Below, one piece after another: positions 1-11,201 of a stretch of DNA of 64,000 nt. Every line of letters starts with the position of its first letter. The first letter of the stretch is position 1. A program made the position numbers and the translations under genes. Below the pieces are notes generated by a model, which was not told the DNA's origin, made no database searches, and was given only the letters and a program-made list of their open reading frames with translations. The DNA comes from Channallabes apus (taxonomy: Eukaryota > Chordata > Actinopteri > Siluriformes > Clariidae). The stretch spans positions 6,789,001-6,853,000 of the forward strand of contig CM060112.1 of assembly GCA_030522415.1 (NCBI GenBank), given 5' to 3'.

Positions 1-430
1 GTGTGGTGGAACAAGTAACACGGTTGTAAAACTGCAACCTTCTTATAACTTTCTTTCACCAATGGTTTTCTTATTGCCACTTCTACATGAAGTCCAGATT
101 TGTCCAGTGCATGATTAATAGATGTCCTGTGGACAGATTCTCTCACCTGAGCTGTGGATCTTGGCAGCTCCTCCAGAGTTACCGTGGGCCTTTTGGCTGC
201 TTCTCTAAATAATGCTGTCCTTGCCCATCCTGTCAGTTTAGGGGGGGGGGGGGAGGTAGGTTTGCAATTGTGCCATACGCATCCCATTTTCGGTTGATAC
301 ATTGAACAGTGCTCCGTGAGATATTAAAAAATATATTTAAAATATAAAGCTTTAAAAAATATATTTTTATACCCTGATCTTGCTTTAATTTTTTACTAAA
401 ACAGGGGAAAACGTAATATTCAATATATAC
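1..430 (-). pseudogene. Tc1-like transposase N-terminal relic
   Basis: Reading leftward, bases 1-240 encode the DNA-binding half of a Tc1-type transposase with recognisable stretches such as GWARTALFREAA and a helix-turn-helix region. The same sequence occurs at about 32624-33035, where it is better preserved. A G-run at 241-253 replaces a coding stretch and breaks the frame. The outermost 30 bases belong to a segment that is inverted relative to the gene in both copies. The catalytic half is outside the window or lost. Tc1 transposases cut and paste DNA at TA dinucleotides; this one cannot be functional. Confidence 0.75.
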
Positions 431-916
431 AATCATGAAACTTATTGCAATTTTTTATCAAATCGACACAGGTATGGTGATATCGTATCAGGAGGTGACT
501 GGTGATTCCTGTCCCTAATAGCTAGAGTGATGGATAATAAAGAGAGCCTGTATCAACAACTGAATAACTCTCATTCACATCATTGTGTATAGACATTCTC
601 TAATTAAGGTTTATTTCACTGTGGTGGCGCAGTATGGGGACCTGGTCAGCTCCTGCGTAGTCAAGGCATGGGTATTACTCAAGAGTATCGTATCATATCA
701 TTAAGGGGATCCCAACATTCATACAAATTGAACAAAAAGCGTAATGAATTTTGATTGCTCAAAAGACTAAAATCAGAAAGGCTCTTCACAATATGAATAA
801 TATTTGAAATGTGTTTTCTTTCAGGGCAGGAGTTTTAGGATTGAAAGCTTTTTGGCACCGACATCTAAACAGCAATATTCTTTTGTTCTCAGGTATGATT
901 AACTTCCAAATGTGAT
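431..916. other. AT-rich stretch, nothing recognised
   Basis: I see no convincing ORF, terminal repeat or RNA gene. A phrase near 470-520 (ggtatggtgatatcgtatca) looks like the end of an old hAT-like element, but no partner end was found. Confidence 0.4.
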
Positions 917-1162
917 TCAATTGATTAACTTCCATATCTTATTCAATCCATGCCTGAAGCTGTACCCTGTATTGTTCTTGAGACCACTGTGTCCAGCAGA
1001 CTCGGGCACAGTTCCATAGAGTGCAACAGCCATCTTAAGAAGTAAAGGAGGTTGGTAAGCCTTCTTAATGGTGCTGCTTGTGTTTGTTGGCCATGTGAGG
1101 TTGCTAGAGATGTGTAGACCCAAGTATTTGTACATTTTATACACCTTCACAGCTTCAACTCT
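917..1162 (-). pseudogene. LINE reverse-transcriptase C-terminal scrap (L2/CR1-like)
   Basis: A short minus-strand reading frame contains YLGLHISSNLTWPTNTSS followed by a KKAYQ motif. This matches the YLGVHIT..LSW...KKARQ region just after the reverse-transcriptase catalytic core in the better preserved LINE at 49620-52490. Only about 70 codons remain and the downstream part is garbled. It is a dead, 5'-truncated LINE insertion. Confidence 0.6.
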
Positions 1163-1547
1163 TACAAAAAAGAAAGGAGATGTATGACCTCCCCTTTTAA
1201 ATCTACTTCTATCTCCCTAGAACCTCTCCTGTGATGTTTTCTGGGCCTGCTGCTTTATGGAAATTGATCCTTTGTAGTGTTCTCCTCCCATACAGTGTAG
1301 ACACTGTAAGGATATAATATATCCCTATAAGGGATATAAACAGCAACCATGTCACCGAATATACCAGTATTTGTTGATATTAATTAGGGCTGCACGATAT
1401 ATAGAAAAAATATTATCGCGATAATGGCATGCGCGATAACCATATCGCAAAGAGTTGCGATAAATACTTTATTTGCCAAGCATTTGTGTGTCCAAATTTT
1501 ACCAATCAGATGGGCCCTTACTATGTTTATACCCGCTTATATCTTTT

Positions 1548-1552
<5 letters not shown>

Positions 1553-1581
<29 letters not shown>

Positions 1582-1620
1582 TGTATGTATGTATGTATGT
1601 ATGTATGTATGTATGTATGT
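1553..1620. repeat. (GTAT)n microsatellite
   Basis: About 16 uninterrupted tetranucleotide units lie inside the hAT-like element just left of the Tc1 insertion. The second family copy has an (AT)n tract at the equivalent place, so this site seems prone to repeat growth. Confidence 0.95.
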
Positions 1621-1672
1621 GTTAATTATATATTTATATTATATTAATATATATTAATATATGTTATATATA

Positions 1673-3293
1673 CAGTGGTGTGAAAAACTATTTGCCCCCT
1701 TCCTGATTTCTTATTCTTTTGCATTTTTGTCACACTTAAATGTTTCTGCTCATCAAAAACCGTTAACTATTAGTCAAAGATAACATAATTGAACACAAAA
1801 TGCAGTTTTTAAATGAAGGTTTACGTTATTAAGGGAGAAAAAAAACTCCAAATCTACATGGCCCTGTGTGAAAAAGTGATTGCCCCCCTTGTTAAAAAAT
1901 AACTTAACTGTGGTTTATCACACCTGAGTTCAATTTCTGTAGTCACCCCCAGGCCTGATTACTGCCACACCTGTTTCAATCAAGAAATCACTTAAATAGG
2001 AGCTACCTGACACAGAGAAGTAGACCAAAAGCATCTCAAAAGCTAGACATCATGCCAAGATCCAAAGAAATTCAGGAACAAATGAGAACAAAAGTAATTG
2101 AGATCTATCAGTCTGGTAAAGGTTATAAAGCAATTTCTAAAGCTTTGGGACTCCAGCGAACCACAGTGAGAACCATTATCCACAAATGGCAAAAACATGG
2201 AACAGTGGTGAACCTTCCCAGGAGTGGCCGGCCGACCAAAATTACCCCAAGAGCGCAGAGACAACTCATCCGAGAGGCCACAAAAGCCCCCAGGACAACA
2301 TCTAAAGAACTGCAGGCCTCACTTGCCTCAATTAAGGTCAGTGTTCACGACTCCACCATAAGAAAGAGACTGGGCAAAAACGCCCTGGATGGCAGATTTC
2401 CAAGGCGTAAACCACTTTTAAACAAAAAGAACATTAAGGCTCGTCTCAATTTAGCTAAAAAACATCTCAATGATTGCCAAGACTTTTGGGAAAATACCTT
2501 GTGGACCGACGAGACAAAAGTTGAACTTTTTGGAAGGTGCGTGTCCCGTTACATCTGGCGTAAAAGTAACACAGCATTTCAGAAAAAGAACATCATACCA
2601 ACAGTAAAATATGGTGGTGGTAGTGTGATGGTCTGGGGTTGTTTTGCTGCTTCAGGACCTGGAAGGCTTGCTGTGATAGATGGAACCATGAATTCTACTG
2701 TCTACCAAAAAATCCTGAAGGAGAATGTCCGGCCATCTGTTCGTCAACTCAAGCTGAAGCGATCTTGGGTGCTGCAGCAGGACAATGACCCAAAAACACA
2801 CCAGCAAATCCACCTCTGAATGGCTGAAGAAAAACAAAATGAAGACTTTGGAGTGGCCTAGTCAAAGTACTGACCTGAATCCTATTGAGATGTTGTGGCA
2901 TGACCTTAAAAAGGCGGTTCATGCTAGAAAACCCTCAAATAAAGCTGAATTACAACAATTCTGCAAAGATGAGTGGGCCAAAATTCCTCGAGCGCTGTAA
3001 AAGACTCGTTGCAAGTTATCGCAAACGCTTGATTGCAGTTATTGCTGCTAAGGGTGGCCCAACCAGTTATTAGGTTCAGGGGGCAATTACTTTTTCACAC
3101 AGGGCCATGTAGGTTTGGATTTTTTTTCTCCCTAAATAATAAAACCCCTAAAAATTTAAAAACTGCATTTTGTGTTTACTTGTTATCTTTGACTAATAGT
3201 TAAATGTGTTTGATGATCAGAAACATTTTGTGTGACAAACATGCAAAAGAATAAGAAATCAGGAGGGGGGGCAAATAGTTTTTCACACCACTG
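1673..3293 (+). mobile_element. Tc1/mariner transposon, copy A
   Basis: The element starts cagtggtgtgaaaaac and ends in its reverse complement, with TA on both sides. Long terminal inverted repeats of roughly 200 bp are interrupted by spacer, and one transposase gene lies in the middle. Copies B (6805-8426) and C (19196-20806) are nearly identical in layout, and copy D (16967-17318) is a half element. Their close similarity by eye suggests recent family activity. Confidence 0.93.
2052..3073 (+). pseudogene. Tc1-like transposase, two frameshifts
   Basis: The start MPRSKEIQEQ is followed by two helix-turn-helix subdomains, the linker motif LPRSGRPTK, and the catalytic domain. The DDE triad is visible: Asp about residue 153 in LWTDETK, Asp about 244 in QQDNDPK, and the Glu of DLNPIEMLW 35 residues later. 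The first frame stops at 2819 because of a one-base shift near 2792 just after the second Asp. The frame continues at 2785-3000, with a second shift near 2988; the terminal part runs to 3073 ending GGPTSY. The protein would be about 340 residues, normal for Tc1, so this copy looks recently broken. It would bind the terminal repeats and integrate at TA. Confidence 0.93.
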
Positions 3294-3298
3294 TATAT

Positions 3299-3473
3299 TA
3301 GGGCTGCAACTAACGATTATTTTGATAATCGATTAGTTGGCCGATTATTGTTCCGATTAATCGGATAAAGCTAGTCGCTTCTTTACTTTGATGTTTTGCT
3401 TATAATTATATATAAAACCATACCAACATTTGTTTTGTTTTTAACAAAAATTGCAGATGGCAAGTTGACTGTT

Positions 3474-3530
<57 letters not shown>

Positions 3531-3554
3531 ACTATCAACTTGCCATCTGCAATC
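3299..3554. repeat. Second element end and AT-cored hairpin inside the hAT-like element
   Basis: At 3299 a new end begins, tagggctgcaactaacgat, resembling another teleost hAT-type terminal repeat; no matching right end is present. It is followed by an inverted repeat: attgcagatggcaagttgac (about 3452-3471) and its complement (about 3536-3555), separated by an (AT)n tract at about 3479-3527. The second copy of the host element (29557-30641) lacks this block. Confidence 0.6.
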
Positions 3555-3835
3555 AATTAGTCTAAATGTCTAAATAGAAGTCTAAATATTTGCAACTTCC
3601 TTGACACAGTTTCTTTTTAGCCTGAATTAGATTTAGTTACATCAGACGAATATCTATTACCTGTTTATTTTAGTATGATCATTACTGTACATATAAAAAA
3701 ATAGGCAATAATAATAATTAAAAAATGCATTTCTCTAGGGAAATGTTATATCGCAAGAAATATAGTTATTGCAGTATTCAACAACAATATCGCATATCGC
3801 ATATTTTCCTAATATCGTGCAGCCCTAATATTAAT

Positions 3836-4528
3836 GCAGAGTCCTTCTCAATGAGTTTTTTCTGACAGCTGATTGCAGTCAGCTTGGGAGAATAGTATCC
3901 CCTAGATCTAGTAAGCTGAGTTCGGCATGTTGACGTTAAGCCATGTCTCTATCAGAAAGCGTGCATAACAGTTCTGCATTTTTATGTAGCTGTTCAGTCA
4001 GCACCACATTAGGTTTATTTTGTTGTCTAATACATTGCTTCCTCGATCTTCTGAGGTGGTGTGTATAACTTCTCCAGACCTCTGCCCGCAAAATCCTTAG
4101 TCTCCCCAACGTTACTTTTATTTCCAGTTTTAACCTAGTGCTGTGTTTAGCAAGTTGCAATAATACAGCCGAATTCCATTTTATTACAGTTTTTTTCTGA
4201 GAAGCTTCTACACTGCTGTGCGCCGCCATGACTGTCTAGTAGTCCAATGTCTTAAACTGCCTAAAACACAATCATTTTTTGGTTAACAGTTTACACCTGA
4301 GCGCTGTTAACATGCAGGGTGATGTCGAAGTTAATGCAGTCGGCTCTTGCTTGCATGATGGCATATACAATATCTTTTAAAAATATATCAAAATACCTTA
4401 GAGTTGATACACTACCCTGGTATGAGTTTCATTTCCATTAGGGCTACTACAGTAATTGCATTTTGTGCAATAAGCACAAGTAAAGCTTTAGCAAGTAAAT
4501 CCTTATTACTGAAATTGGAACTACAGGT
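3836..4528. other. Unassigned stretch with one weak minus-strand ORF
   Basis: A 97-codon minus-strand frame (3936-4229) has a Lys/Arg-rich middle but no motif I can name. It could be a decayed LINE endonuclease-to-RT linker or chance. No start context, splice site or repeat end supports a gene. Confidence 0.3.
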
Positions 4529-4590
4529 ATATACACTGATCATCCATAATATTATGACCACTGACAGGTAAAGTGAATAACGCTGATCAC

Positions 4591-5705
4591 TATGGTTGGG
4601 TATCGTTTGGGTTTTTTTCGATACCGGTGCCAAATCGATACTTTGAAAACGGTACCGGTGCCAAAACGGTGCCTGAACCGATACTTTTAAGCCAAAAAAT
4701 TATAGTGGATGACTCAAGAATGAATTTTTATTGAACAAAAAATTTTATGCTTAAAATTTAACAATATATTAAAAGTTTAAAGTATATATGAATATGTAAG
4801 CTTCAAATTTTAGCAATTCTTTTGCAGACATTTCACCATATTTGCCTTTTCTGTCAAAATACGACTCCTTTCCTGACTTATTGCCCTGCACAGGACATGC
4901 ATAGCCTTCTTTGCAATGGTAAATGGGGTCACTGTTGTAGTACTACTAGTACTAGCTGGAAAGCCATAATTATAAACAGAATCCATGTTACATTATTTTT
5001 TTACAAATCGTTTGACTATTTGTTAGCATGAATGCAAGATTTGGATTTTGCTATTAACGTTACATTATCCTACTACTAACCTGCGGAAAGGCTGCTGTCG
5101 GCATCATAATCGGTGACTCCTTTTTGCTACGGTTGGTGTGACTGGGACTGAGGGTCGTCCACACCGATAGTGCCAGCTGTTGTCCACAAGCTGTTAAACA
5201 CGGTGCCTCCCTCTGCTTTAAACTTTATTCCGTCTGCCCTCGAATGTATCATTAGATTTAACGTGTTTCCGCCTTTACACGCAACTGCTGTAAGACATTT
5301 GCTGCACGTCGCGGTGTCGGAATCCTTTCTTGTGAAATACAGCCACACTTTCGACGGTTTAGTTTTAGGCATTTTAATGAGAGTTGTTTACTTTAGCATG
5401 CTAAGGTATCGGTAGACCGCCTGCTGCCGTCAGAGCGAGTGTAACGTTAGTTACTGCATTCACACGCATGTCGGATGGTCTCTCATTTCCTCATGATTTG
5501 TGCTTTTAATTTTTTTATTTAATCTAATAAACAATTAATCTACAAAAATATATGAATCTAGAGAACAAATATTTCAATCGACAGTTCAGGCATTTAAGTG
5601 GCACCGAAATGAGGCACCGAAATTCGCGTTCTGTTTCGGTCCGGTACATACCGGTTCTATAGGTACCAGTGCCGTCTTGGCACCGGGTTTCGGTACCCAA
5701 CCCTA
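4591..5705. mobile_element. hAT element with TSD ctgatcac
   Basis: Left end tatggttgggtatcg and right end cggtacccaacccta pair with 13 of 15 matches. Both are flanked by ctgatcac (4583-4590 and 5706-5713), a perfect 8-bp TSD. The subterminal regions repeat ggtaccggtgcc-like words, possible transposase binding sites. Of the transposase only a BED finger remains (5127-5372), so this is an internally deleted, non-autonomous copy. Confidence 0.9.
5127..5372 (-). pseudogene. BED zinc finger of a deleted hAT transposase
   Basis: The 81-residue frame begins MPKTKPSKVWLYF. The BED pattern is visible: aromatic SKVWLYFTRKD, then CSKC at about residues 23-26, then a loop GGNTLNL and a final His-rich part now reading MIHSRADG. 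In intact BED fingers the last ligands are usually H-x3-5-H/C; here only one His is clear, so zinc binding is doubtful. BED domains bind DNA at the N-terminus of hAT transposases. The catalytic RNase H-like domain is absent because the element is internally deleted. The ATG is a plausible original start. Confidence 0.75.
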
Positions 5706-6155
5706 CTGATCACCAACTATACACCAGTTAACTTGTGGCAGGAACCTCACTAATGCCTGCAGGGAACAAAGGCCAGCCTGTCCAGTCCGATCCCACAGAA
5801 AAGTTGATGCAGCACAAATCACTGAAGTAAGTTAATACTGGCTACAATATAAAGATATCAGAGCACTCAGTTCATCACCCAGTATGAGGCCCAGCATGGA
5901 AGAAGTTCAAGATTGTTAATCCAGTCCCCAAATTCCTCAAATAAGCATTCATTTAATACCCCAGACAAATCAGTCTGATCCATGGAGGCTTGACCTCACA
6001 ACCCACGGCACTCCAAGGATCTGTCACTATGTTCAAATGTGAGACACCAACACACACCCTCTGGGGTTTTGTGGAGTTTATGCCCTGGTGGTCAGAGCTG
6101 CCCAGTAATACAAGGGGAAACCTGCAGAATATCAGACTTATGGTTTTGTAATGTT

Positions 6156-6480
6156 ATGACTGAATGGTTTTATTTAATTATACACCAATCTGTCATGCAT
6201 AGAGCAGTCACAAAAGTTTGGGGTTTTGATGCAGCAAATATTGAAACATTCCCATATTTCTCACCTGAAAAAGCTAGAAAGCTTCCTGCATTTAGCTGGG
6301 GAATTTAACAATTTGGCTTATTCTCTGCCTAGTCAGCATTGTGTAAATTTCTTGGCCACGTACATAGACGTACTACCATGGGTAAAAGTAGGCCCTTACA
6401 GTCTTCTACTGAGTTACACTAAAAGACTCTTAGGCTCTCTCAGCAGGCTGCCAAACACCACATTCAATCTAGTCACATAA
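6156..6480. other. Short unassigned spacer before the DIRS element
   Basis: No ORF above 90 codons, repeat end or RNA gene can be supported. It is the left target flank of the DIRS insertion. Confidence 0.4.
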
Positions 6481-6801
6481 CGAATGGTTATGACTATAAC
6501 CTCGGTTCCCTGAGGGAGAGGAACGAGGTACAACACATATTGTATGGGATATCACGCCCTCTCGTGTCCTGGCTGAAGCCACCTTTATTCACGCCGTAAG
6601 GTGTAGCCCCGCCTACATCTATAAACCATCGTCGCCACGGTTGACCTTCAGTTCGACAGCCGCTCTTCGCCGAGCATAACTGTGAGGCAGGGCAGCATTG
6701 TGTTGTACCTCGTTCCTCTCCCTCAGGGAACCAAGGTTATAGTCATAACCATTCGTTCCCTTTCAGTCGATTCACTCGGTACAACACATATTGTATGGGA
6801 C
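6481..6801 (-). repeat. DIRS 3' inverted terminal repeat and internal complementary region
   Basis: Bases 6481-6540 (cgaatggttatgactataac..) are the reverse complement of 6698-6755. Directly after that, 6756-6801 (ttccctttcagtcgattcac..tgtatggg) is the reverse complement of the far end at about 13145-13198. This end-to-end joint is the ICR that DIRS elements use as a template to complete their termini on a circular intermediate. Confidence 0.88.
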
Positions 6802-6804
6802 ATA

Positions 6805-8426
6805 CAGTGGTGTGAAAAACTATTTGCCCCCCTCCTGATTTCTTATTCTTTTGCATGTTTGTCACACAAAATGTTTCTGATCATCAAACACATTTAACTA
6901 TTAGTCAAAGATAACACAAGTAAACACAAAATGCAGTTTTTAAATGAGGGGTTTTATTATTTAGGGAGAAAAAATATCCAAACCTACATGGCCCTGTGTG
7001 AAAAAGTAATTGCCCCCTTAACCTAATAACTGGTTGGGCCACCCTTAGCAGCAATAACTGCAATCAAGCATTTGCGATAACTTGCAATGAGTCTTTTACA
7101 GCGCTCTGGAGGAATTTTGGCCCACTCATCTTTGCAGAATTGTTGTAATTCAGCTTTATTTGAGGGTTTTCTAGCATGAACCGCCTTTTTAAGGTCATGC
7201 CACAACATCTCAATAGGATTCAGGTCAGGACTTTGACTAGGCCACTCCAAAGTCTTCATTTTGTTTTTCTTCAGCCATTCAGAGGTGGATTTGCTGGTGT
7301 GTTTTGGGTCATTGTCCTGCTGCAGCACCCAAGATCGCTTCAGCTTGAGTTGACGAACAGATGGCCGGACTATCCCCTTCAGGATTTTTTTGGTAGACAG
7401 TAGAATTCATGGTTCCATCTATCAAAGCAAGCCTTCTTGGTCCTGAAGCAGCAAAACAACCCCAGACCATCACACTACCACCACCATATTTTACTGTTGG
7501 TATGATGTTCTTTTTCTGAAATGCTGTGTTACTTTTACGCCAGATGTAACGGGACACGCACCTTCCAAAAAGTTCAACTTTTGTCTCTTCGGTCCACAAG
7601 GTATTTTCCCAAAAGTCTTGGCAATCATTGAGATGATTTTTTAGCAAAATTGAGACGAGCCTTAATGTTCTTTTTGCTTAAAAGTGGTTTGCGCCTTGGA
7701 AATCTGCCATGCAGGCCGTTTTTGCCCAGTCTCTTTCTTATGGTGGAGTCGTGAACACTGACCTTAATTGAGGCAAGTGAGGCCTGCAGTTCTTTAGATG
7801 TTGTCCTGGGGTCTTTTGTGGCCTCTCGGATGAGTTGTCTCTGCGCTCTTGGGGTAATTTTGGTCGGCCAGCCACTCCTGGGAAGGTTCACCACTGTTCC
7901 ATGTTTTTGCCATTTGTGGATAATGGCTCTCACTGTGGTTCGCTGGAGTTCCAAAGCTTTAGAAATGGCTTTATAACCTTTACCAGACTGATAGATCTCA
8001 ATTACTTTTGTTCTCATTTGTTCCTGAATTTCTTTTGATCTTGGCATGATGTCTAGCTTTTGAGGTGCTTTTGGTCTACTTCTCTGTGTCAGGTAGCTCC
8101 TATTTATGTGATTTCTTGATTGAAACAGGTGTGGCAGTAATCAGGCCTGGGGGTGACTACAGAAATTGAACTCAGGTGTGATAAACCACAGTTAAGTTAT
8201 TTTTTAACAAGGGGGGCAATCACTTTTTCACACAGGGCCATGTAAATTTGGATTTTTTTTTCTCCCTTAATAACGTAAACCTTCATTTAAAAACTGCATT
8301 TTGTGTTCAATTATGTTATCTTTGACTAATAGTTAACGGTTTTTGATGAGCAGAAACATTTAAGTGTGACAAACATGCAAAAGAATAAGAAATCAGGAAG
8401 GGGGCAAATAGTTTTTCACACCGCTG
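6805..8426 (-). mobile_element. Tc1/mariner transposon, copy B
   Basis: Same family as copy A but inverted: cagtggtgtg at the left and cgctgtata at the right, with TA on each side. The last terminal repeat has one substitution (ccgctg for ccactg). It is inserted inside the DIRS element between its ICR and the recombinase gene, so it is younger than the DIRS insertion. Confidence 0.93.
7023..8047 (-). pseudogene. Tc1-like transposase, copy B, frameshifted
   Basis: It starts MPRSKEIQEQ at 8047 and keeps the paired DNA-binding domain until a shift near 7630, continues in a second frame with LWTEETKVELFG, and shifts again near 7320 before DNDPKHTS and DLNPIEMLW. It ends GGPTSY. The first catalytic position now reads WTEET in place of the WTDET seen in copy A: Asp 153 is replaced by Glu, which should impair catalysis even without the shifts. 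Length and order match the roughly 340-residue family. Confidence 0.92.
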
Positions 8427-8485
8427 TATATTCACGCCCCGCCGAGCATCTACCAAAGTCAGGCATAAGAACCCTGGTAGCTACT

Positions 8486-9500
8486 CTACTGCATCATGGA
8501 CCCCGCAGAGAGGACCGAATGAGCCACCGAGGGGGCCGTTATATCAAGTCGGTAGAACCGGACAAAGGTGTGCGGTGAGGACCAACTGGCTGCCGTGCAA
8601 ATGTCACCCACGGACATCCCTTTGAACAGCGCCCACGATGTTGCCATAGCTCTTGTTGAGTGCGCTCTCACACCCTGAGGCAGTGGCACACTCTTACTGC
8701 TATAAGCTAATGAAATAGCCTCCACAATCCAATGGGAAAGCCGCTGTTTAGACAATGCTTTACCCTTTACTGGACTAGCAAAACAAACAGTTGATCACAT
8801 AAGCGCATATTCACTGTGCGATCCATGTAGACCCGTAGAGCACGTACAGGGCACAAATTATGCAATTTTCCCTGCTCCTCAGAAGCAAAAGGAGGGGGAC
8901 AAAGGCTATGAAGGTCAAAGACCATAGAGCTATAATCAGTGGAGACCACTTTGGGTACATAGGCCGCGTTCGGTCTTAGAGTAACCTTTAAACCATTAGC
9001 AGCAAACTGCGTACAAGATGGATGCACGGACAAAGCGTGGAGATCACCCACTCGTTTACCAGACGCTAGAGCAAGAAGAAGTGCTGTCTTATATGAAAGA
9101 ATTTTCATATCTGTAGACTCAATTGGCTCAAAAGGAGGCCCACAGAGGGCCTCAAGTACTAGCAATAGATCCCAGGACGGAACGCTGGACCTCACAGTGG
9201 GTCGCAGACGTCGTACTCCTTTTAAAAATCGTACTGCCAGCGGATGTTACCCTGGTGACACTCCATCAAAACCAACATGACAGGCTGATATAGCCGCCAG
9301 GTACACTTTAATAGTAGAGAAGGAAAGGCCCTTTTCTAATAGTTCCTGCAGAAAAGACAAAATCTCCACCATGGAGCACTGAAATGGAAGAACCTTACGT
9401 TCTCGACACCATTGCTCAAAAGCTCGCCACTTGTAAGCATATAAGCCTCTCGTAGACGAAGCCCGAGCACTTTGAATTGTCTCAATCACATTCGGGGGAA
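8486..9500 (-). pseudogene. DIRS tyrosine recombinase, broken
   Basis: The N-terminal core-binding part lies in the end of the frame closing at 9247 (GLYAYKWRAFEQWC, then FSTIKVYLAAISA). The catalytic part continues at 8767-9195 with the first catalytic Arg in SGKRVGDLHAL, and at 8486-8755 with HSTRAMATSWALF (His-x2-Arg), the Trp in AASWSS and the nucleophilic Tyr in RFYRLD. All residues of the R-H-R-H/W-Y set are therefore visible, but two stops or shifts (about 9200-9246 and 8756-8766) separate the parts. The intact enzyme would insert the circular DNA copy. Order after RNase H is normal for DIRS. Confidence 0.9.
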
Positions 9501-9512
9501 GCCCTTTAGCTA

Positions 9513-11201
9513 TCAGATTGGACCTTTCAACAGGTAAGCATGCAAGTTCCACAGCTCGGGACGCGGGTGCACTACCTCTCCCCCTGCCTGAGACAGAAGG
9601 TCCCTGAGGAGAGGAAGTTTCCATGGCTCTGCTGCTAGCAGGCTGACTATCTCTGCATACCACAACTTTGCCGGCCAACGAGGGGCCACCAGGATTAGTG
9701 ACAGGCCCTGCTGGCGCACCCTCTCTGTGACAGGCAGAATCAGTTCTACTGGAGGAAAAGCATACAATAGAGCTGGGGGCCATGAGTGTGCCAGCGCATT
9801 GATCCCCAGAGGGGCATTGCAGTCCGTTATGGAGAAGAATAGCGGGCAGTGATCGTTCTCCTTTGATGCAAAAAGATCCACTGCTGCCCTGCCGAAGCGC
9901 TCCCAGATCTGAGCTACCACCTATGGGTTGTATCCTCCATTCCCTCACAAGCGGGCCCCCTCTGGATAGAAGGTCCGCCCCCAGATTCAGGCGCCCTGGA
10001 ATGTGAGTGGCCCTGAGTGACAGAAGATGAACACTGGACCAGAGCAATAGAGAGTGAGAGAGTTTTAGCAGTGGGAGTGAGTGAGTCCCCCCTTGTCTGT
10101 TTATATACGACACCACTGTTGTGTTGTCTGTCCTGATCAGGACATGATGGCCTGTCAGGGTCCGACGAAAATGTCTCAGGGCTGAAAACACCGCTAACAG
10201 CTCCAAACAGTTGATGTAAAGCCAGCGCTGTTCCTGTGACCACACCCCCCTGACCGCGGAGCCGTCGCACAGAGCGTACACCCTGCCTATCGGAGAGCCC
10301 TGACCTAATAGCCTGGGTTCCCTCCAGGGCAGAAGAGCTGTCATGCATGACGGTGTCACTGTCAGCCTCCTGTTGAGGTGGCGCGCCGCACATAGGGTTA
10401 TAGCGGAAAGATCGCTATATGAAAGTAAGCGTCTGTGAGATCTATCGTAGTGAACCAATCCCCAGGGCCTATTGCATTCAGCAGTTGCCTCATTGTAAGC
10501 ATTTTGAACTTGTACGTTCTTAGAAACGTGTTCAATATTCTCAGATCCAAAATAGGACGCAGCCCTCCCCCTCTCTTCGGAACGACAAAATAACGGCTGT
10601 ACCAGCCTGAGTTCATTTCCAAAGGAGGAACCACTTCAATCGCCCCTTTGCTCAGAAGACAATTTATCTCCTCCCGAAGCACCGCTGCTGCGGCGTCCGA
10701 CACCACTGTGTTTACTACGGAAGAGAAGCGCGGTGGCCTTGTGCGAAACTGTAGTCGGTATCCCATAGCGACCGTGTTTTGCACCCATGTCGAGACTGCG
10801 CATGCGCGCCACTCGAGGATGTGGGAAGCCAGCCGGGTCGCCCTGATCTCTGAAAGGGGGCTGCTGCCCCCTGGCGTTCTGCCAGAGTGCAGCCTCATCG
10901 ATGGACTTGGGCTTTTTTGCTTTGCAACATTGCAAACAGGAAAACTCTTTATTGGTTTTAATGAAACGTTCACATTGTTTACAAAAGACACAATTTTTGA
11001 GGCAATCAAATTGTAAACATTGGGGGCACTTGCTGTAAGTCCCTGAACATTTCTTAGCACGCCCCAACCGGGGTACATAACTTGAACATAAACACTTGTG
11101 TGTGAGGGGGGGGGATTGTGCTTGGGAGACTGTGTTAGGGAAGTGCAGCGCCGTTTAGGACTGACTCCCTGAACATAACTTAGCGGCCTCTTGGGCGCCA
11201 T
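9513..11201 (-). pseudogene. DIRS reverse transcriptase / RNase H with internal deletion
   Basis: The N-terminal RT region is clear: LLSKGAIEVVPP, FVVPKRGGGLRPILDLR, and FTTIDLTDAYFHIAI with the first catalytic Asp. The frame then runs straight into RNase H sequence: ALCDGSAVRG, NCLELLAVFSAL, IRTDNTTVVSYI and HIPGRLNLGADLLSR, which carry the acidic residues. The RT middle with the YxDD box is missing; the joint is near 10400. A third block (9513-9920), VDLFASKENDHCPLF and on, is the conserved part that follows RNase H in fish DIRS elements and sits in another frame. The enzyme cannot polymerise. Confidence 0.88.

Larger units (their letters stand above)
1385..3827. mobile_element. hAT-like non-autonomous element (TIR tagggctgcacgat, TSD atattaat)
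   Basis: The left end reads tagggctgcacgatat and the right end atatcgtgcagcccta, a perfect inverted pair. Both sides are flanked by the 8-bp duplication atattaat (1377-1384 and 3828-3835), the size expected for hAT transposition. The interior is rich in atatcg words and has no transposase. A Tc1 (1673-3293) and another element end (3299 onward) are inserted inside. A second copy of the family lies at 29557-30641. Superfamily assignment rests on the 8-bp TSD and the end sequence. Confidence 0.85.
4529..6155 (+). mobile_element. Old Tc1-like transposon relic split by a hAT element
   Basis: The left part (4529-4590) reads atacactgatcatccataat..ttatgaccactgacagg, typical of one family of fish Tc1 termini. 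After the hAT insertion the relic resumes at 5714 and decays through transposase-like DNA; near 5975-6030 it still shows ctgatccatggaggcttgac, from the C-terminal coding region. No long ORF survives and most of the catalytic region is missing. It is older than the hAT inside it. Confidence 0.65.

Noticed and set aside
1424..1657. ORFs with repeated MYVC residues
   Set aside because: They are translations of the (GTAT)n microsatellite.
3936..4229. 97-codon ORF considered as a LINE fragment
   Set aside because: A few residues hint at a LINE, but no catalytic or family motif can be named; left as unassigned.
10648..11016. Plus-strand ORF of 122 codons
   Set aside because: It is antisense to DIRS reverse transcriptase, which has clear motifs.
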